From DASRHD01 sp035485575 (GTDB lineage Bacteria > Verrucomicrobiota > Verrucomicrobiia > Opitutales > Opitutaceae): a stretch of 64,000 nt of DNA. Positions 27,605 to 37,221 of this stretch are shown here, one piece after another. Where the stretch lies: positions 124,001-188,000 of the forward strand of contig DATHNW010000017.1 of NCBI GenBank assembly GCA_035485575.1, given 5' to 3'. Numbering within the stretch: the first letter of the stretch is position 1; each line of letters begins with the position of its first letter. The notes under the pieces are model-generated. The model saw nothing but the letters and a program-made list of their open reading frames with translations, was not told where the DNA came from and ran no database searches. Made by a program: the position numbers and the translations under genes.

Positions 27605-29776
27605 ATGGCTGAGTCCTGTTCATCAAACGAGCCGGCTGAACCGGCCGGCCGGGCCGGTTCCCGCTGGATCATTGTCCTGGCGGGAGGGTTTCTCGCGCTC
27701 GCCGGGATCGCAGCCTACTCCAACAGTTTTTCCGGGCCGTTCCTGTTGGATGACATGTCGGCGATCGTGCAAAAAAATGCGACGATCCGGCATCTCTGGC
27801 CGGTCTGGCCGGTGCTGTCGCCACCGGGCGGCCTGACGGTTAGCGGCCGGCCGGTGCTCAATCTTTCGCTGGCCGTCAATTATGCCTTCGGTGGAACGCA
27901 GGTGGGGGGCTATCATGGGCTGAACCTGGCGATTCATATCCTGGCGGGGCTGGCGCTGTTTGGGATTGTGCGGCGGACGTTGCTGCGGCCGGTCCTGCGC
28001 GAACGATTTGGCGCCGCCGCGCTGCCGCTGGCTCTGGCGGTCACTGCACTCTGGACGTTGCATCCGCTGCAGACCGAGGCGGTGACTTATGTCATCCAGC
28101 GAGCCGAGTCGCTGATGGGGCTGTTTTATCTGCTGACGATTTACGCTTTCATCCGCGGGGCGGAATCACCCAAGCCGCTGGGCTGGTACGCCGGGTCGAT
28201 CCTGGCCTGCCTTTTGGGCATGGCGACGAAGGAGGTGATGGTCTCGGCACCGCTGATGGTGCTGCTTTATGACCGCACCTTTGTCGCCGGGTCCTTTCGG
28301 GAGGCGTGCAGGCAGCGCTGGCGATTTTATCTCGGACTGGCGGGCACGTGGCTGCTGCTCGGTTATCTCCTTTTCAGCACCGGCGGCAATCGTAACGGAA
28401 CCATCGGTTTCAACGTCGGTGTCGCCTGGTGGGCCTATGGGTTGACGCAGTTTGAAGCCGTCGTGCGCTACCTGCAGCTGTCGCTCTGGCCGCATCCGTT
28501 GATTTTTGAATATGGGACTTTCTGGGTGAAGCAGGCGGGGGAGGTGATCCCATCGGCGATCATCGTTATTTTGCTGATTGCCGGGACGGTGGTCGCACTG
28601 TGGCGGAAGCCCGGTCTCGGCTTCCTGGGCGCATGGTTTTTCGTGATGCTCGCGCCGACTTCGCTGGTGCCGGGAACCACGCAGATGATCGTGGAGCACC
28701 GCATGTACCTTTCGCTCGCGGCGGTGGTCGTGCTCGTGGTGCTGGGAATCTTTTCTCTGGCGGGCCGGCGCAGCTTGGCGGTGTTTCTGGCCTTGGCTGC
28801 CGGATTGGGATGGGCGACTTCGCGCCGCAACGAGGATTACCGCAGCGAAGTGAGCATCTGGAGTGATGCGGTGGCCAAGCGCCCGGGCAGCGAACGGGCC
28901 CAGAACAGCCTTGCGGTTGCCCTGTTTCAGGCCGGTCGAACGGCGGAGGCGATGGCCCACGGACAGGAGGCCCTGCGCCTTCAACCCGATGACCCCGAGG
29001 CCCATTTTAATATGGGCACGTTTCTGGCTGGCACCGGCCGGCTGCCGGAAGCGGTTGTCGAATATGAGAACGGGCTGCGGCTCAACGCGGATGATTCATG
29101 GTATTCCCTGGCCATGGTGCACTACGGGCTTGGCTTTGCCTTGTTTAATACCGGACGGACAGCGGAGGCGATTGAGCACTTTCAAGAATCACTGCGCCTT
29201 CAGCCCGATTACGCGGAGGCCCGTTTCGGTCTGGGCAATGCTTTGGCTTCTGCCGGCCGGCAGCCGGAGGCCATGGTTCAGTATGAGGAAGCGATTCGGC
29301 TGAAACCCGATTATCCCGAGGCCCGCACCAATCTGGGCGACATGTTATGTGACGCAGGTAAAATGACCGAAGGCATCGCCCAGTATGAGGAAGCGCTGCG
29401 GCTCAGGCCGGATTATCTCCAGGCCCGTTTCAATCTGGGTGTGGCCTTGGCTTCAGCCAACCGGTGGCCGGAAGCCGTCGCGCAATTTGCCGAGGCCGTG
29501 CGGCTCAAGCCCGATTCGGGGGAGGCCCATTACAGTCTGGGCAATGTGTTGCGCGAGGTGGGCCGGCTGCCGGAGGCCATCGGCCAGTATGAACAGACGA
29601 TCAGGCTGCAGCCCGATTTTGCCGAGGCTTATGCCAATCTGGGCGCTGCCTTGGGTGAGGCCGGACGTCTGCCGGAGGCCATCGCCGCCTGTGAACAGGC
29701 GTTGAAGCTGGATCCCAGCCTGACCCGCGCGCGCGACAACCTGGAGCAATTGCGGGCGGCAAAGATGGCGCCCTAG
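27605..29776 (+). CDS. TMTC-like membrane protein with eight TPR repeats
   Basis: A 723-residue protein with an N-terminal multipass GT-C/TMTC-like half and a soluble TPR half. The first loop carries LLDDMS (acidic pair about residue 48) and TLHPLQTEAVTYVIQRAESLMG (about 155) is the family signature. From about residue 425 to the end I count eight tandem TPR units, each with a LGxALxxAGRxPEA core. Such proteins may be O-linked sugar transferases acting at the membrane, but the bacterial activity is not established. Same family as the 5542-7248 gene, with far more TPR units. Confidence 0.75.
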   Translation: MAESCSSNEPAEPAGRAGSRWIIVLAGGFLALAGIAAYSNSFSGPFLLDDMSAIVQKNATIRHLWPVWPVLSPPGGLTVSGRPVLNLSLAVNYAFGGTQVGGYHGLNLAIHILAGLALFGIVRRTLLRPVLRERFGAAALPLALAVTALWTLHPLQTEAVTYVIQRAESLMGLFYLLTIYAFIRGAESPKPLGWYAGSILACLLGMATKEVMVSAPLMVLLYDRTFVAGSFREACRQRWRFYLGLAGTWLLLGYLLFSTGGNRNGTIGFNVGVAWWAYGLTQFEAVVRYLQLSLWPHPLIFEYGTFWVKQAGEVIPSAIIVILLIAGTVVALWRKPGLGFLGAWFFVMLAPTSLVPGTTQMIVEHRMYLSLAAVVVLVVLGIFSLAGRRSLAVFLALAAGLGWATSRRNEDYRSEVSIWSDAVAKRPGSERAQNSLAVALFQAGRTAEAMAHGQEALRLQPDDPEAHFNMGTFLAGTGRLPEAVVEYENGLRLNADDSWYSLAMVHYGLGFALFNTGRTAEAIEHFQESLRLQPDYAEARFGLGNALASAGRQPEAMVQYEEAIRLKPDYPEARTNLGDMLCDAGKMTEGIAQYEEALRLRPDYLQARFNLGVALASANRWPEAVAQFAEAVRLKPDSGEAHYSLGNVLREVGRLPEAIGQYEQTIRLQPDFAEAYANLGAALGEAGRLPEAIAACEQALKLDPSLTRARDNLEQLRAAKMAP

Positions 29777-29831
29777 CAAAATCCCGGGAAAACAAGCGGC
29801 CGACGAGCGCATTGCCGACCGTCTCCCGGCG

Positions 29832-30839
29832 CTACACCAGCCACCAGGCGGCGAGGCAGAGGAACAGGCCCATGCTGACGACGTCGGTGATGGTTGTGAG
29901 CAAAATGCTCGAGGCGCTGGCCGGGTCGGCGCCGAATTTTTTCAGCATGAGCGGCGTGAGCACGCCGGTGATGCCGCTGATGACGCACGCGCCGATCATG
30001 GCGAAAAAGACGACCGCGCCGAGCCCCAGCGGCGATTCAGGCGTGTGCTTCCAGCGGGCATAGACGAACATGCCTGCGCCTGCGGTGAGGCCGGTGAGCG
30101 CACCGTTACAGAGGCCGACCAGCGACTCCTTGAGCACGAGTGCTTTTTCCCGGCCCGGTTTGAGTTCGCCGAGCGTGATGCCGCGCAGCGCCACGGCGAG
30201 GGACTGGCAGCCGGTGTTCGCCGCCTGGCCCATCATCACGGGCAGGAAAACCGCCAGCACGACGACTTTGTTGATGGTGTGCTCGAAGGCTCCGACCACG
30301 CCGGCGGCGAGGAACGTTGTGAGCAGGTTGATCTGCAGCCAAGGATGGCGGAATCGCAGGCTCAGCCACCAGCTGCTGGCCGTGCGTTCCTCCCGGCCGA
30401 CGCCGACCATTTCGCCGGCTTGCGCACTGATCTCTATGGCCTCTTTTTCGAAGAGCGTCGCGCCCCGCACCATGCCCACGAGCACGCCGCTTTCGTCGCA
30501 GACAGGATAGTAGGGAAAGTGCCGGTTCAACGTGAGACGCATGGCCTCCATCAGCGGCGTCTGCGGCTTGAAAGAAAACGGATCGCGCAGCATGAAATCG
30601 CCGAGCCTGGAGGCGGGGCCCGCGAGCAGCAGGTCGCGCATCGTGACGACACCAACGAGCCGGCCTGCGGTATCGGCGACGTAAGCATAGGTGAAAAAAT
30701 GTTTCGCGGCCAGACCGCGCACGACCTCGGTGGCTTCGCCCGCGGTCGTCTCCGGCCGGAAAACCGCCAGCGCTGGCTCCATCAACTCCTCAATGGTGAG
30801 CGACGATTCGTTTTTGGCAGCGTGGGCGGACAGATGCAT
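29832..30839 (-). CDS. MgtE-like magnesium transporter lacking the N domain
   Basis: A 335-residue divalent cation channel or transporter of the MgtE family. Two CBS domains (about 17-135; FMLRDPFSFKPQTPLMEAM and GVLVGMVRG) precede five membrane helices. The pore segment PVMMGQAANTGCQSLAVALRG matches the MgtE NAGTQ signature. MgtE usually has an extra helical N domain of about 120 residues that senses magnesium; here only about 20 residues precede the first CBS. I start at the ATG at 30839; a longer open frame to 31076 is basic and not family-like. Convergent with the TPR gene. Confidence 0.82.
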   Translation of the reverse strand: MHLSAHAAKNESSLTIEELMEPALAVFRPETTAGEATEVVRGLAAKHFFTYAYVADTAGRLVGVVTMRDLLLAGPASRLGDFMLRDPFSFKPQTPLMEAMRLTLNRHFPYYPVCDESGVLVGMVRGATLFEKEAIEISAQAGEMVGVGREERTASSWWLSLRFRHPWLQINLLTTFLAAGVVGAFEHTINKVVVLAVFLPVMMGQAANTGCQSLAVALRGITLGELKPGREKALVLKESLVGLCNGALTGLTAGAGMFVYARWKHTPESPLGLGAVVFFAMIGACVISGITGVLTPLMLKKFGADPASASSILLTTITDVVSMGLFLCLAAWWLV

Positions 30840-31035
30840 GGCAGGCAGTGATTTGCTTGAGCTGTTGAAAAGAAAGTTTTCCGGGGGTGCCGCGGTCAAG
30901 CTGCAACGAACCGTCGGAGACTTCTTTTGGCTCCCCGGTGTCCTGAGGTATGGATGCGGTGCTCGCTTCGGACGCGAGGATCGGCTGGAAATTTCCTTCA
31001 GCCGGTTGATCGCACTGAAAAAAAGAATCTGCCGA

Positions 31036-32205
31036 TCAAGCCGCGCGGGCCTGCTCGTGCGCTTCGGCGGCGGCAAAGGCCGGCGTCGGGCGGGTGCGGA
31101 AGGGCTGGACGGAAGCCGCCTTCATGTTTCGCAGCTTTTCGCCCACGCCGGCCACGACAAACAGGGCGGCAATCGTTACCCCGGTGACGGTCCAGCTGCG
31201 CGCAGCCGTGGCGAAAAGGCTGTCATGGGCGAGCAGGACGAGCACTAACATGCTTTGCGCCGCGACGACCAGCAGGGAATGCCGCCCGAGCAACGCCAGC
31301 GGGCGCCAGGCGAAGAGGCGTGGAAAGCGCGTGCTGGCGACGGCGACCAGATAGGCGACGAGGGCAAAGCTCATCAGCCGCAGTGCGCCCAGCGAGGGCT
31401 TGTTGAGCATGATGCCGAAGTCCCTGTCCGACCACAACGACGGGATGAGGCGGTGCTGCAGGCAGAAGAAAAATACCGCGCCGCCGATTGCCGCTGCCAG
31501 CAGGGCCGGCCGCACCGGTGCGAGCGGGGTCGCACCCTTGGTCTTTATATGGCCGAGGACGATGCCGCTGATGAAAAGAAACTGCCAGGCGAGCACGTTG
31601 AAAAATCCGAAATTGAGCGGCGGCGCGATGGTCGCGCCGTCATAGTTCGGCAGGAATTGCACGACGGCCCAGAGGGCGAAGCTGCCGGCGAGCAAGGGCC
31701 ACTGCCGGCCTTTTTCGAGCAGGCCCAGCACGAACGGCAGCAGCAACACGAACACGCAGTACATCGGCAGGATGTCGAGCAGCCCGGGTTGGTAGAGGAG
31801 CAGCGGGCCGAACAGCGCGGAGAGCAGGGGATGGGCCGCAAACAATGGCGGTGAAGTGATGGAATGCGTGCCGGTGATCCAGGCGTCGAGCGCCAGGAGT
31901 GCAAATCCGCCGAAGTAGGCCAGCAGATGCCAGCCGTAAATCGTGCGGGCGCGCTGCCATACCGTCGTGCGCAGCTTTTTCGCGCCGTCGCGCCATAGTC
32001 GTCGCGTGTAAACGAAGCCGGCCAGCAGGCCGGATAAAAACACAAAGCCCTCCGCCGAGGAAACTATGCCCACGCCCTCGTCCGTGACCGCCCGCAGGTC
32101 GCTCGGCAGGTGGTTGACCGCCATGGACACAAGCATGAGACCGCGCAGCGCATCGAAACGGATATCGCGTGCGGGCGCCACCAAGGGGCGTGCAACGGTT
32201 TGCAT
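31036..32205 (-). CDS. OpgC-family membrane acyltransferase
   Basis: A 389-residue membrane protein with about ten helices. RFDALRGLMLVSMAVNHLPSDLR near the N terminus and GFVFLSGLLAGFVYTRRL are the OpgC/acyltransferase-3-like signature. In proteobacteria OpgC succinylates periplasmic glucans; the substrate here is unknown. I chose the ATG at 32205; the longer frame to 32286 runs into the region shared with serA. It is divergent from serA. Confidence 0.8.
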   Translation of the reverse strand: MQTVARPLVAPARDIRFDALRGLMLVSMAVNHLPSDLRAVTDEGVGIVSSAEGFVFLSGLLAGFVYTRRLWRDGAKKLRTTVWQRARTIYGWHLLAYFGGFALLALDAWITGTHSITSPPLFAAHPLLSALFGPLLLYQPGLLDILPMYCVFVLLLPFVLGLLEKGRQWPLLAGSFALWAVVQFLPNYDGATIAPPLNFGFFNVLAWQFLFISGIVLGHIKTKGATPLAPVRPALLAAAIGGAVFFFCLQHRLIPSLWSDRDFGIMLNKPSLGALRLMSFALVAYLVAVASTRFPRLFAWRPLALLGRHSLLVVAAQSMLVLVLLAHDSLFATAARSWTVTGVTIAALFVVAGVGEKLRNMKAASVQPFRTRPTPAFAAAEAHEQARAA

Positions 32206-32237
32206 GTTTTTGATTAGACGGTATCGGCCGGAAGAAG

Positions 32238-32261
32238 TTTCTCCCAAACGGGGGAAATTTT
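32238..32261 (+). other. Terminator-like hairpin in the serA upstream region
   Basis: TTTCTCCC (32238-32245) pairs with GGGGGAAA (32250-32257, one G-U) across an AAAC loop, followed by TTTT. It lies between divergent opgC-like and serA genes and would be read in the serA leader if the promoter is further left. Confidence 0.4.
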
Positions 32262-32311
32262 GCACAGAGCAGCAGGATTCGTGCAAAACAGGATCGAAGT
32301 GTTCCCGCGCT

Positions 32312-32329
32312 CTTCCCCGGCCGGGGAAG
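32312..32329. promoter_or_regulatory. 18-bp perfect GC palindrome upstream of serA
   Basis: CTTCCCCGGCCGGGGAAG is an exact palindrome centred 73 bases before the serA ATG. It could be an operator or an RNA hairpin in the leader. No binding protein is known. Confidence 0.4.
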
Positions 32330-32392
32330 CCTGCCTGTCACCTTTTCCTTGCCGCCCCGGGGGGGAGTCTCTTCGCTTGGGCGCTTTTCTCC

Positions 32393-33982
32393 ATGAAAAT
32401 CCTCGTTGCCGACAAGATCTCACCCAAGGGAGTTGCCTATCTGCGCCAGCAGCCGGGCTTTGACGTGGTCGAGGCCTATGGCTCCTCCCCGGCGAAGATT
32501 CTTGAACTCGTCAAGGACGTGCACGCCATTGCCGTGCGCTCGGAGACGAAAATCACCAGCGAGGTGTTCGCCGCCGCGCCGCTCCTCAAGGTTGTCGGCC
32601 GTGCCGGTGTCGGCGTGGATAACGTCGATGTCGAGGCTGCCACCGAGCGCGGCGTCGTCGTGATGAACACGCCTTCGGGCAACACGATTGCCACGGCCGA
32701 GCTCACTTTTACGCACATCCTCTGCGGCGCCCGTCCCGTGCCCCAGGCCGCCGGTTCGATGAAGGCCGGCCAGTGGGACCGCAAGACGTTCAGCGGCGTC
32801 GAACTTTTCAAGAAAACCCTCGGCATTGTCGGCCTCGGCCGCATCGGCGGCGAAGTCGCCAAGCGTGCCCAGGCCTTCGGCATGCGTGTGCTCGCCTTCG
32901 ATCCCTATCTCGCGCCCAGCCGTGCCAAGGCCATGCAGGTCGAGGCCGCCACCCTCGACGAGCTGCTCGCCCAGTCGGACTACATCACGGTCCACATGCC
33001 GCTCACCGACGACACGCACTACATGATTGACGAGAAGGCATTTGAAAAATGCAAAAAGGGCCTCCGCATCTTCAACTGCGCTCGCGGCGGCATCATCAAG
33101 GAAACTGCGCTCGTTGCCGCGCTCAAATCGGGTAAGGTCGCCGCTGCCGGACTCGACGTGTACGAGGACGAGCCGCTCGCTGCCGACCACGAGCTGCGGA
33201 AGCTGCCCAATGTCGTGCTCACGCCGCACCTTGGCGCCTCCACCGCCGAGGCGCAGGATGCCGTCGGCGTGGAGATCGCCGAGCAGATCGCCGACGTGCT
33301 CGCCGGCGGCATCATCCGCAACGCCGTCAACATGCCTTCGATCGACGCCGCCGCGCTCAAGCTCCTCGGGCCCTATCTCGACCTCGGCGCCAAGCTCGGC
33401 GCGCTTGTCCAGCAGATCGCTCCCCAGCAGATCGCCACGCTGCGCATCACTTATTGGGGCAAGATCGTCGATCTCGACGCCAACTCGGTCACGCGTTCCA
33501 TCCAGCGCGGGTTTCTGCGCCGCATCAGCGGCGAGGAGGTCAACTACGTCAATGCCCCCGTGCTGCTCCAGCGCCTCGGCGTCCACGTCGAGGTCGTGAA
33601 GTCGGCCGCCGACAGCGACTACACCGAGCTTATTGCGGTCGAGGCGGTTGCGCCCGACGGCAAGACATTTTCCGCGCAGGGCACGCTCACGGTCAAAACC
33701 AGCCAGCCGCGCATCGTCGGCATCAACGGCCGCGAGGTCGAGGTCGCCGCCGAGGGCAAGCTGCTCGTCCTCGAAAACGTGGACCAGCCCGGCATGGTCG
33801 GCACCGTCGGCACCATTCTCGGCAAGGACAAGGTCAACATCGCCGACATGTCGCTCAGCCGCCTCACGCCGGGCGGCACCGCCTACATGGTTGTGCGCGT
33901 GGACACCGAACCAAGCGAAACCGCCCGCCAGGAAATCAAGAATCACCCGGCCATCAAGCTGGCGAAGTTCGTCCAGTTGTAA
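32393..33982 (+). CDS. serA: D-3-phosphoglycerate dehydrogenase
   Basis: Catalyses the first step of serine synthesis from 3-phosphoglycerate. It has the substrate-domain start ILVADKISPKGVAYL, the NAD motif GIVGLGRIGGEVAKRA, catalytic Arg and His in NCARGG and TPHLGASTAEAQ, an intervening ASB domain (about 320-450) and a C-terminal ACT domain (about 455-529) that in relatives binds serine for feedback control. The ATG at 32393 gives 529 residues, normal for the long form. plsY begins 8 bases after the stop. Confidence 0.95.
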   Translation: MKILVADKISPKGVAYLRQQPGFDVVEAYGSSPAKILELVKDVHAIAVRSETKITSEVFAAAPLLKVVGRAGVGVDNVDVEAATERGVVVMNTPSGNTIATAELTFTHILCGARPVPQAAGSMKAGQWDRKTFSGVELFKKTLGIVGLGRIGGEVAKRAQAFGMRVLAFDPYLAPSRAKAMQVEAATLDELLAQSDYITVHMPLTDDTHYMIDEKAFEKCKKGLRIFNCARGGIIKETALVAALKSGKVAAAGLDVYEDEPLAADHELRKLPNVVLTPHLGASTAEAQDAVGVEIAEQIADVLAGGIIRNAVNMPSIDAAALKLLGPYLDLGAKLGALVQQIAPQQIATLRITYWGKIVDLDANSVTRSIQRGFLRRISGEEVNYVNAPVLLQRLGVHVEVVKSAADSDYTELIAVEAVAPDGKTFSAQGTLTVKTSQPRIVGINGREVEVAAEGKLLVLENVDQPGMVGTVGTILGKDKVNIADMSLSRLTPGGTAYMVVRVDTEPSETARQEIKNHPAIKLAKFVQL

Positions 33983-33990
33983 ACCCGACC

Positions 33991-34635
33991 GTGCTTACCC
34001 CGCTCGTCATCGCTGCCGTCGTTGGTTATCTGCTGGGCTCGCTGCCCTTCGGCTACCTCGTCGCGCGCGCCAAGGGCGTGAACATCTTCGAGGTCGGCAG
34101 CAAAAGCCCCGGCGCGACCAACGTGAGACGCGTGCTCGGGGCCGGGCCGGGCAATCTGGTGTTTTTTCTCGATGCGTTGAAAGGCGTGGCGACGGCGGGC
34201 TGGCCGCTGCTGGCGATACGCATGTCTTCGGCCACGAACATTTTTGCCGATCGCGATATCTCGCTTCTCGCGGCGGTCGCCGGCCTCATTGGCGCGTTGT
34301 TCGGCCATAGTTTTTCCTGCTTCACCAAGTTCAGGGGAGGAAAGGGCGTGGCTACCGCGGCGGGCGGATTTCTTGTTTTGCTGCCTTTTGAGACGCTGAT
34401 TGCCGGGGCGGTCTGGATTCTGGCCTTTTATGCTTCGCGTTACGTCTCGCTGGCCTCGATCCTCGCGGCCGTGGCCCTGCCGGTCGCCACCTTTTTTCTG
34501 AATCAATCATCCCTGCTGCTCGGCCTGTCGGCGCTCATTGCCGCATTTGTCATCATCCGCCACCGCGCCAACATCGTCCGCCTGCTCAACGGCACGGAAA
34601 ACAAGTTTGTGAGAAATGCGGGGTCCGCGTCATGA
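33991..34635 (+). CDS. plsY: Glycerol-3-phosphate acyltransferase PlsY
   Basis: Membrane enzyme that uses acyl phosphate to make lysophosphatidate in phospholipid synthesis. It has five to seven helices, with the conserved GSLPFGYLVAR, KSPGATNVRRVLG and FTKFRGGKGVATAAGG motifs. The best start is the GTG at 33991 (214 residues), 8 bases after serA; no ATG fits. Its stop overlaps the hom ATG (ATGA). Its place between serA and hom looks like operon convenience rather than shared function. Confidence 0.92.
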   Translation: MLTPLVIAAVVGYLLGSLPFGYLVARAKGVNIFEVGSKSPGATNVRRVLGAGPGNLVFFLDALKGVATAGWPLLAIRMSSATNIFADRDISLLAAVAGLIGALFGHSFSCFTKFRGGKGVATAAGGFLVLLPFETLIAGAVWILAFYASRYVSLASILAAVALPVATFFLNQSSLLLGLSALIAAFVIIRHRANIVRLLNGTENKFVRNAGSAS

Positions 34636-35963
34636 GCACGCCACCCGTCATCAACATCGGCCTGTGCGGTCTCGGCACGGTGGGGCAGGGTGTGTGGAAG
34701 CATCTCAGCCGCTCGCGCGCCGCGCTTGAGTCGCGCCTCGGCGTGCGGCTCGTGCTGCACCGCGCGGCCGTGCGCAGCCTGAAAAAGGCCCGCGCGGTCA
34801 AGATCCCCGCGGCCCGGCTCACCACCGACGCCCTCGCCGTCGCCACCGATCCCGAGGTGCACATCGTGTGCGAACTGATCGGTGGCACCGGTCTCGCGCG
34901 CGAGGTCACGCTTGCGGCGTTGCGCTGCGGGAAGGTCGTCGTCTCTGCCAACAAGGCGCTGCTCTGCGGGCACGGCGCGGAGATTTTCGCCACGGCGCGC
35001 CGGCACGGCGGGCACTTTTTCTTTGAAGCGTCGGTCGCCGGCGGCATTCCGATCATCAAGGCGCTGCGCGAGGGGCTTGTCGCCAACCGCTTCCGGCTGA
35101 TTTACGGCATCCTCAACGGCACGTGCAATTACATCCTCACCCGCATGACGCAGGAGGGTGCGAGCTACGCCGACATCCTCGCGGATGCCAAGCGCCTCGG
35201 TTATGCCGAGGCCGACGAGTCGCTTGATGTCCAGGGCTGGGACGCCGCGCACAAGGCCTCCATTCTCGCCTACCTTGCGCATGGCGTCTGGGTGCGCCCC
35301 TCGCAGATGATCGTCGAGGGCATCGAACGCATCACGCAGGCTGACTTGCGCACCGCCGCGCAGCTCGGCTATGGCATCAAGCTGCTCGCCGTCATCACGC
35401 GCGATTTCGAGCAGAACGAACTTTTCGTCCGGGTGTATCCGACCCTGCTGCCGCGCGACCGTGTGCTCGCGAACGTCCATGGCGTGTTCAACGGCATCTC
35501 CGTGACCGGCGACGTCGTCGGCACGACCACCTACATCGGCCGCGGCGCCGGCCAGGACGCGACCGCGAGTGCCGTCATCAGCGACATCGCCGACGCCGTC
35601 ACGCTGCTCACGGCCGGCAAGGCCGTCGTGCTGCCGGAGGAAGCCGCCGACCTGCACGCCCGTGGAGGCCATGGCGTGCGCCTTGCGCCGCTCCAGCGCG
35701 TGCGCGGCCGTTATTATTTGCGCCTCACGGTCCGCGACCAGCCCGGCGTCCTCGCGCAGGTCGCCACTGTCACGGCCAGACACGGCGTGAGCATTGCGAG
35801 CGTCATCCAGACTGCCGCGGAGCGGCCCCGCTCCGCCTCGCTCATCCTGACCACACACGAAAGCGACGAGCGCGCCATTCGTGCCACCCTCGGACACCTC
35901 GCGCAGCTGAAAAACGTGCTGGAAAAACCGCTGCTGCTCCGCATCGGGGATTTCTCGGAGTAG
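34632..35963 (+). CDS. hom: Homoserine dehydrogenase
   Basis: Reduces aspartate semialdehyde to homoserine on the way to threonine and methionine. It has the NAD(P) motif GLCGLGTVGQGVWKHL, SANKALLCGHG, the catalytic region EASVAGGIPIIKAL with YGILNGTCNYILTRM, and ADESLDVQGWDAAHK. A C-terminal ACT domain (about 360-435; QPGVLAQVATVTARHGVSIASVIQ) implies allosteric control. The length of 443 residues is normal. lysC follows after 40 bases. Confidence 0.95.
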   Translation: MSTPPVINIGLCGLGTVGQGVWKHLSRSRAALESRLGVRLVLHRAAVRSLKKARAVKIPAARLTTDALAVATDPEVHIVCELIGGTGLAREVTLAALRCGKVVVSANKALLCGHGAEIFATARRHGGHFFFEASVAGGIPIIKALREGLVANRFRLIYGILNGTCNYILTRMTQEGASYADILADAKRLGYAEADESLDVQGWDAAHKASILAYLAHGVWVRPSQMIVEGIERITQADLRTAAQLGYGIKLLAVITRDFEQNELFVRVYPTLLPRDRVLANVHGVFNGISVTGDVVGTTTYIGRGAGQDATASAVISDIADAVTLLTAGKAVVLPEEAADLHARGGHGVRLAPLQRVRGRYYLRLTVRDQPGVLAQVATVTARHGVSIASVIQTAAERPRSASLILTTHESDERAIRATLGHLAQLKNVLEKPLLLRIGDFSE

Positions 35964-35965
35964 CC

Positions 35966-36003
35966 GGCTTTCAACTTTCAACCCCCAACCCTCAACTATT
36001 CTG
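35966..36003. repeat. CAAC-rich degenerate spacer between hom and lysC
   Basis: The spacer reads as repeated CTTTCAACTTTCAACCCCCAACCCTCAACT-type words (given here in part). It resembles one arm of the palindromic element at 50307-50485 (CTCTCAACTC words). No gene is present. Confidence 0.4.
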
Positions 36004-37221
36004 ATGGCCCGCATCGTCCAGAAATATGGCGGCACCTCCGTGGGTGACGTCGAACGCATCAAGAAAGTCGCCGAGCGCATCAAGGCCTTCCGCGACGAAG
36101 GCAACGAGCTTGTCATCGTTGTGTCCGCCCGCGCCGGCGTGACCAACGAGCTCATCGCCCGGGCGAAGGCCCTGAGCCCGAACCCGAGCGAACGCGAGCT
36201 CGACCAGCTCCTCGCCGTCGGCGAACAGGAGACCATCGCCCTCACTGCCATGGCACTGCACGGGGTGGGGGTGGACGCCATCAGCTACACCGGCGCGCAG
36301 GCCGGCATTTTCACCGACAAGGTGCACACGAAGGCCAAGATCAAGACGATCAATGCCAAGCCCATCGAGAAGGACCTCAAGGCCGGCCGCGTCGTCATCG
36401 TCGCCGGCTTCCAGGGCATCAACGAGGAGGGCCAGATCACCACGCTTGGCCGCGGCGGCTCCGACCTCACCGCCATCGCGCTCGCCGCTGCGCTCAAGGC
36501 CGACAAGTGCGAAATCTACACCGACGTCGACGGCGTTTATACCGCGGACCCGCGCGTCGTGAAAAATGCGCGCAAACTGCCCGAGATTTCCTACGACGAA
36601 ATGCTCGAGCTCGCCTCCTCCGGCAGCAAGGTCATGCAGTCGCGCTCGGTCGAGTTCGCCAAGAAGTACAGCGTCATTTTCGAAGTCCGCTCATCGTTCA
36701 ACCACAACCCAGGAACCATCGTGAAAGAAGAAGTCGCCTACATGGAACAAGTCGTCGTGCGCGGCGTAGCCGTGGACAAGGACCAGGCCAAGATCATCGT
36801 CAGCAACATCCTCGACAAACCTGGCTCGGCGGCGAAGGTCTTTCGCGCGCTCGCGGATGCCAATATCATCGTCGACATGATCGTGCAGAACGTCGGCCGG
36901 CACGGCATCGCCAACCTCACCTTCACCGTGCCGCAGGGCGACACCGGCAAGGCCGTCAAGGCGCTCGAGCCCGTGCTCGATGCCATCGGCGGCGGCCAGG
37001 TCGCCGTGCACGAGCACATCGCCAAGCTCTCCGTCGTCGGCGTGGGCATGAAGACGCACAGCGGCGTCGCCGCCATGCTCTTCCAGGCGCTGGCCGACGC
37101 GGGCGTCAATATCGAGCTCATCAGCACGTCCGAGATCAAGATCTCCGTCATCATCGACCAGGATCGCGCCGACGAGGCCGCGCGCGTCGCGCACACGGCG
37201 TTTGGTCTGGAGAAGATCTAA
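36004..37221 (+). CDS. lysC: Aspartate kinase
   Basis: Phosphorylates aspartate, the entry step to lysine, threonine and methionine. It has the KYGGTSVGDVERI start, GRGGSDLTAIALAAAL, the catalytic TDVDGVYTADPR and two C-terminal ACT domains (about 265-405; LDKPGSAAKVFRALADANI and HSGVAAMLFQALADAGVNIELIS). The length of 405 residues fits the monofunctional, ACT-regulated class. In order with hom and thrC it forms a threonine block interrupted by the S23 gene. Confidence 0.96.
   Translation: MARIVQKYGGTSVGDVERIKKVAERIKAFRDEGNELVIVVSARAGVTNELIARAKALSPNPSERELDQLLAVGEQETIALTAMALHGVGVDAISYTGAQAGIFTDKVHTKAKIKTINAKPIEKDLKAGRVVIVAGFQGINEEGQITTLGRGGSDLTAIALAAALKADKCEIYTDVDGVYTADPRVVKNARKLPEISYDEMLELASSGSKVMQSRSVEFAKKYSVIFEVRSSFNHNPGTIVKEEVAYMEQVVVRGVAVDKDQAKIIVSNILDKPGSAAKVFRALADANIIVDMIVQNVGRHGIANLTFTVPQGDTGKAVKALEPVLDAIGGGQVAVHEHIAKLSVVGVGMKTHSGVAAMLFQALADAGVNIELISTSEIKISVIIDQDRADEAARVAHTAFGLEKI

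Noticed and set aside
32066..32392. N-terminal extension of serA over 109 codons
   Set aside because: The extra stretch overlaps the opgC-like gene and its promoter region and is unlike phosphoglycerate dehydrogenases; the ATG at 32393 gives the standard start.
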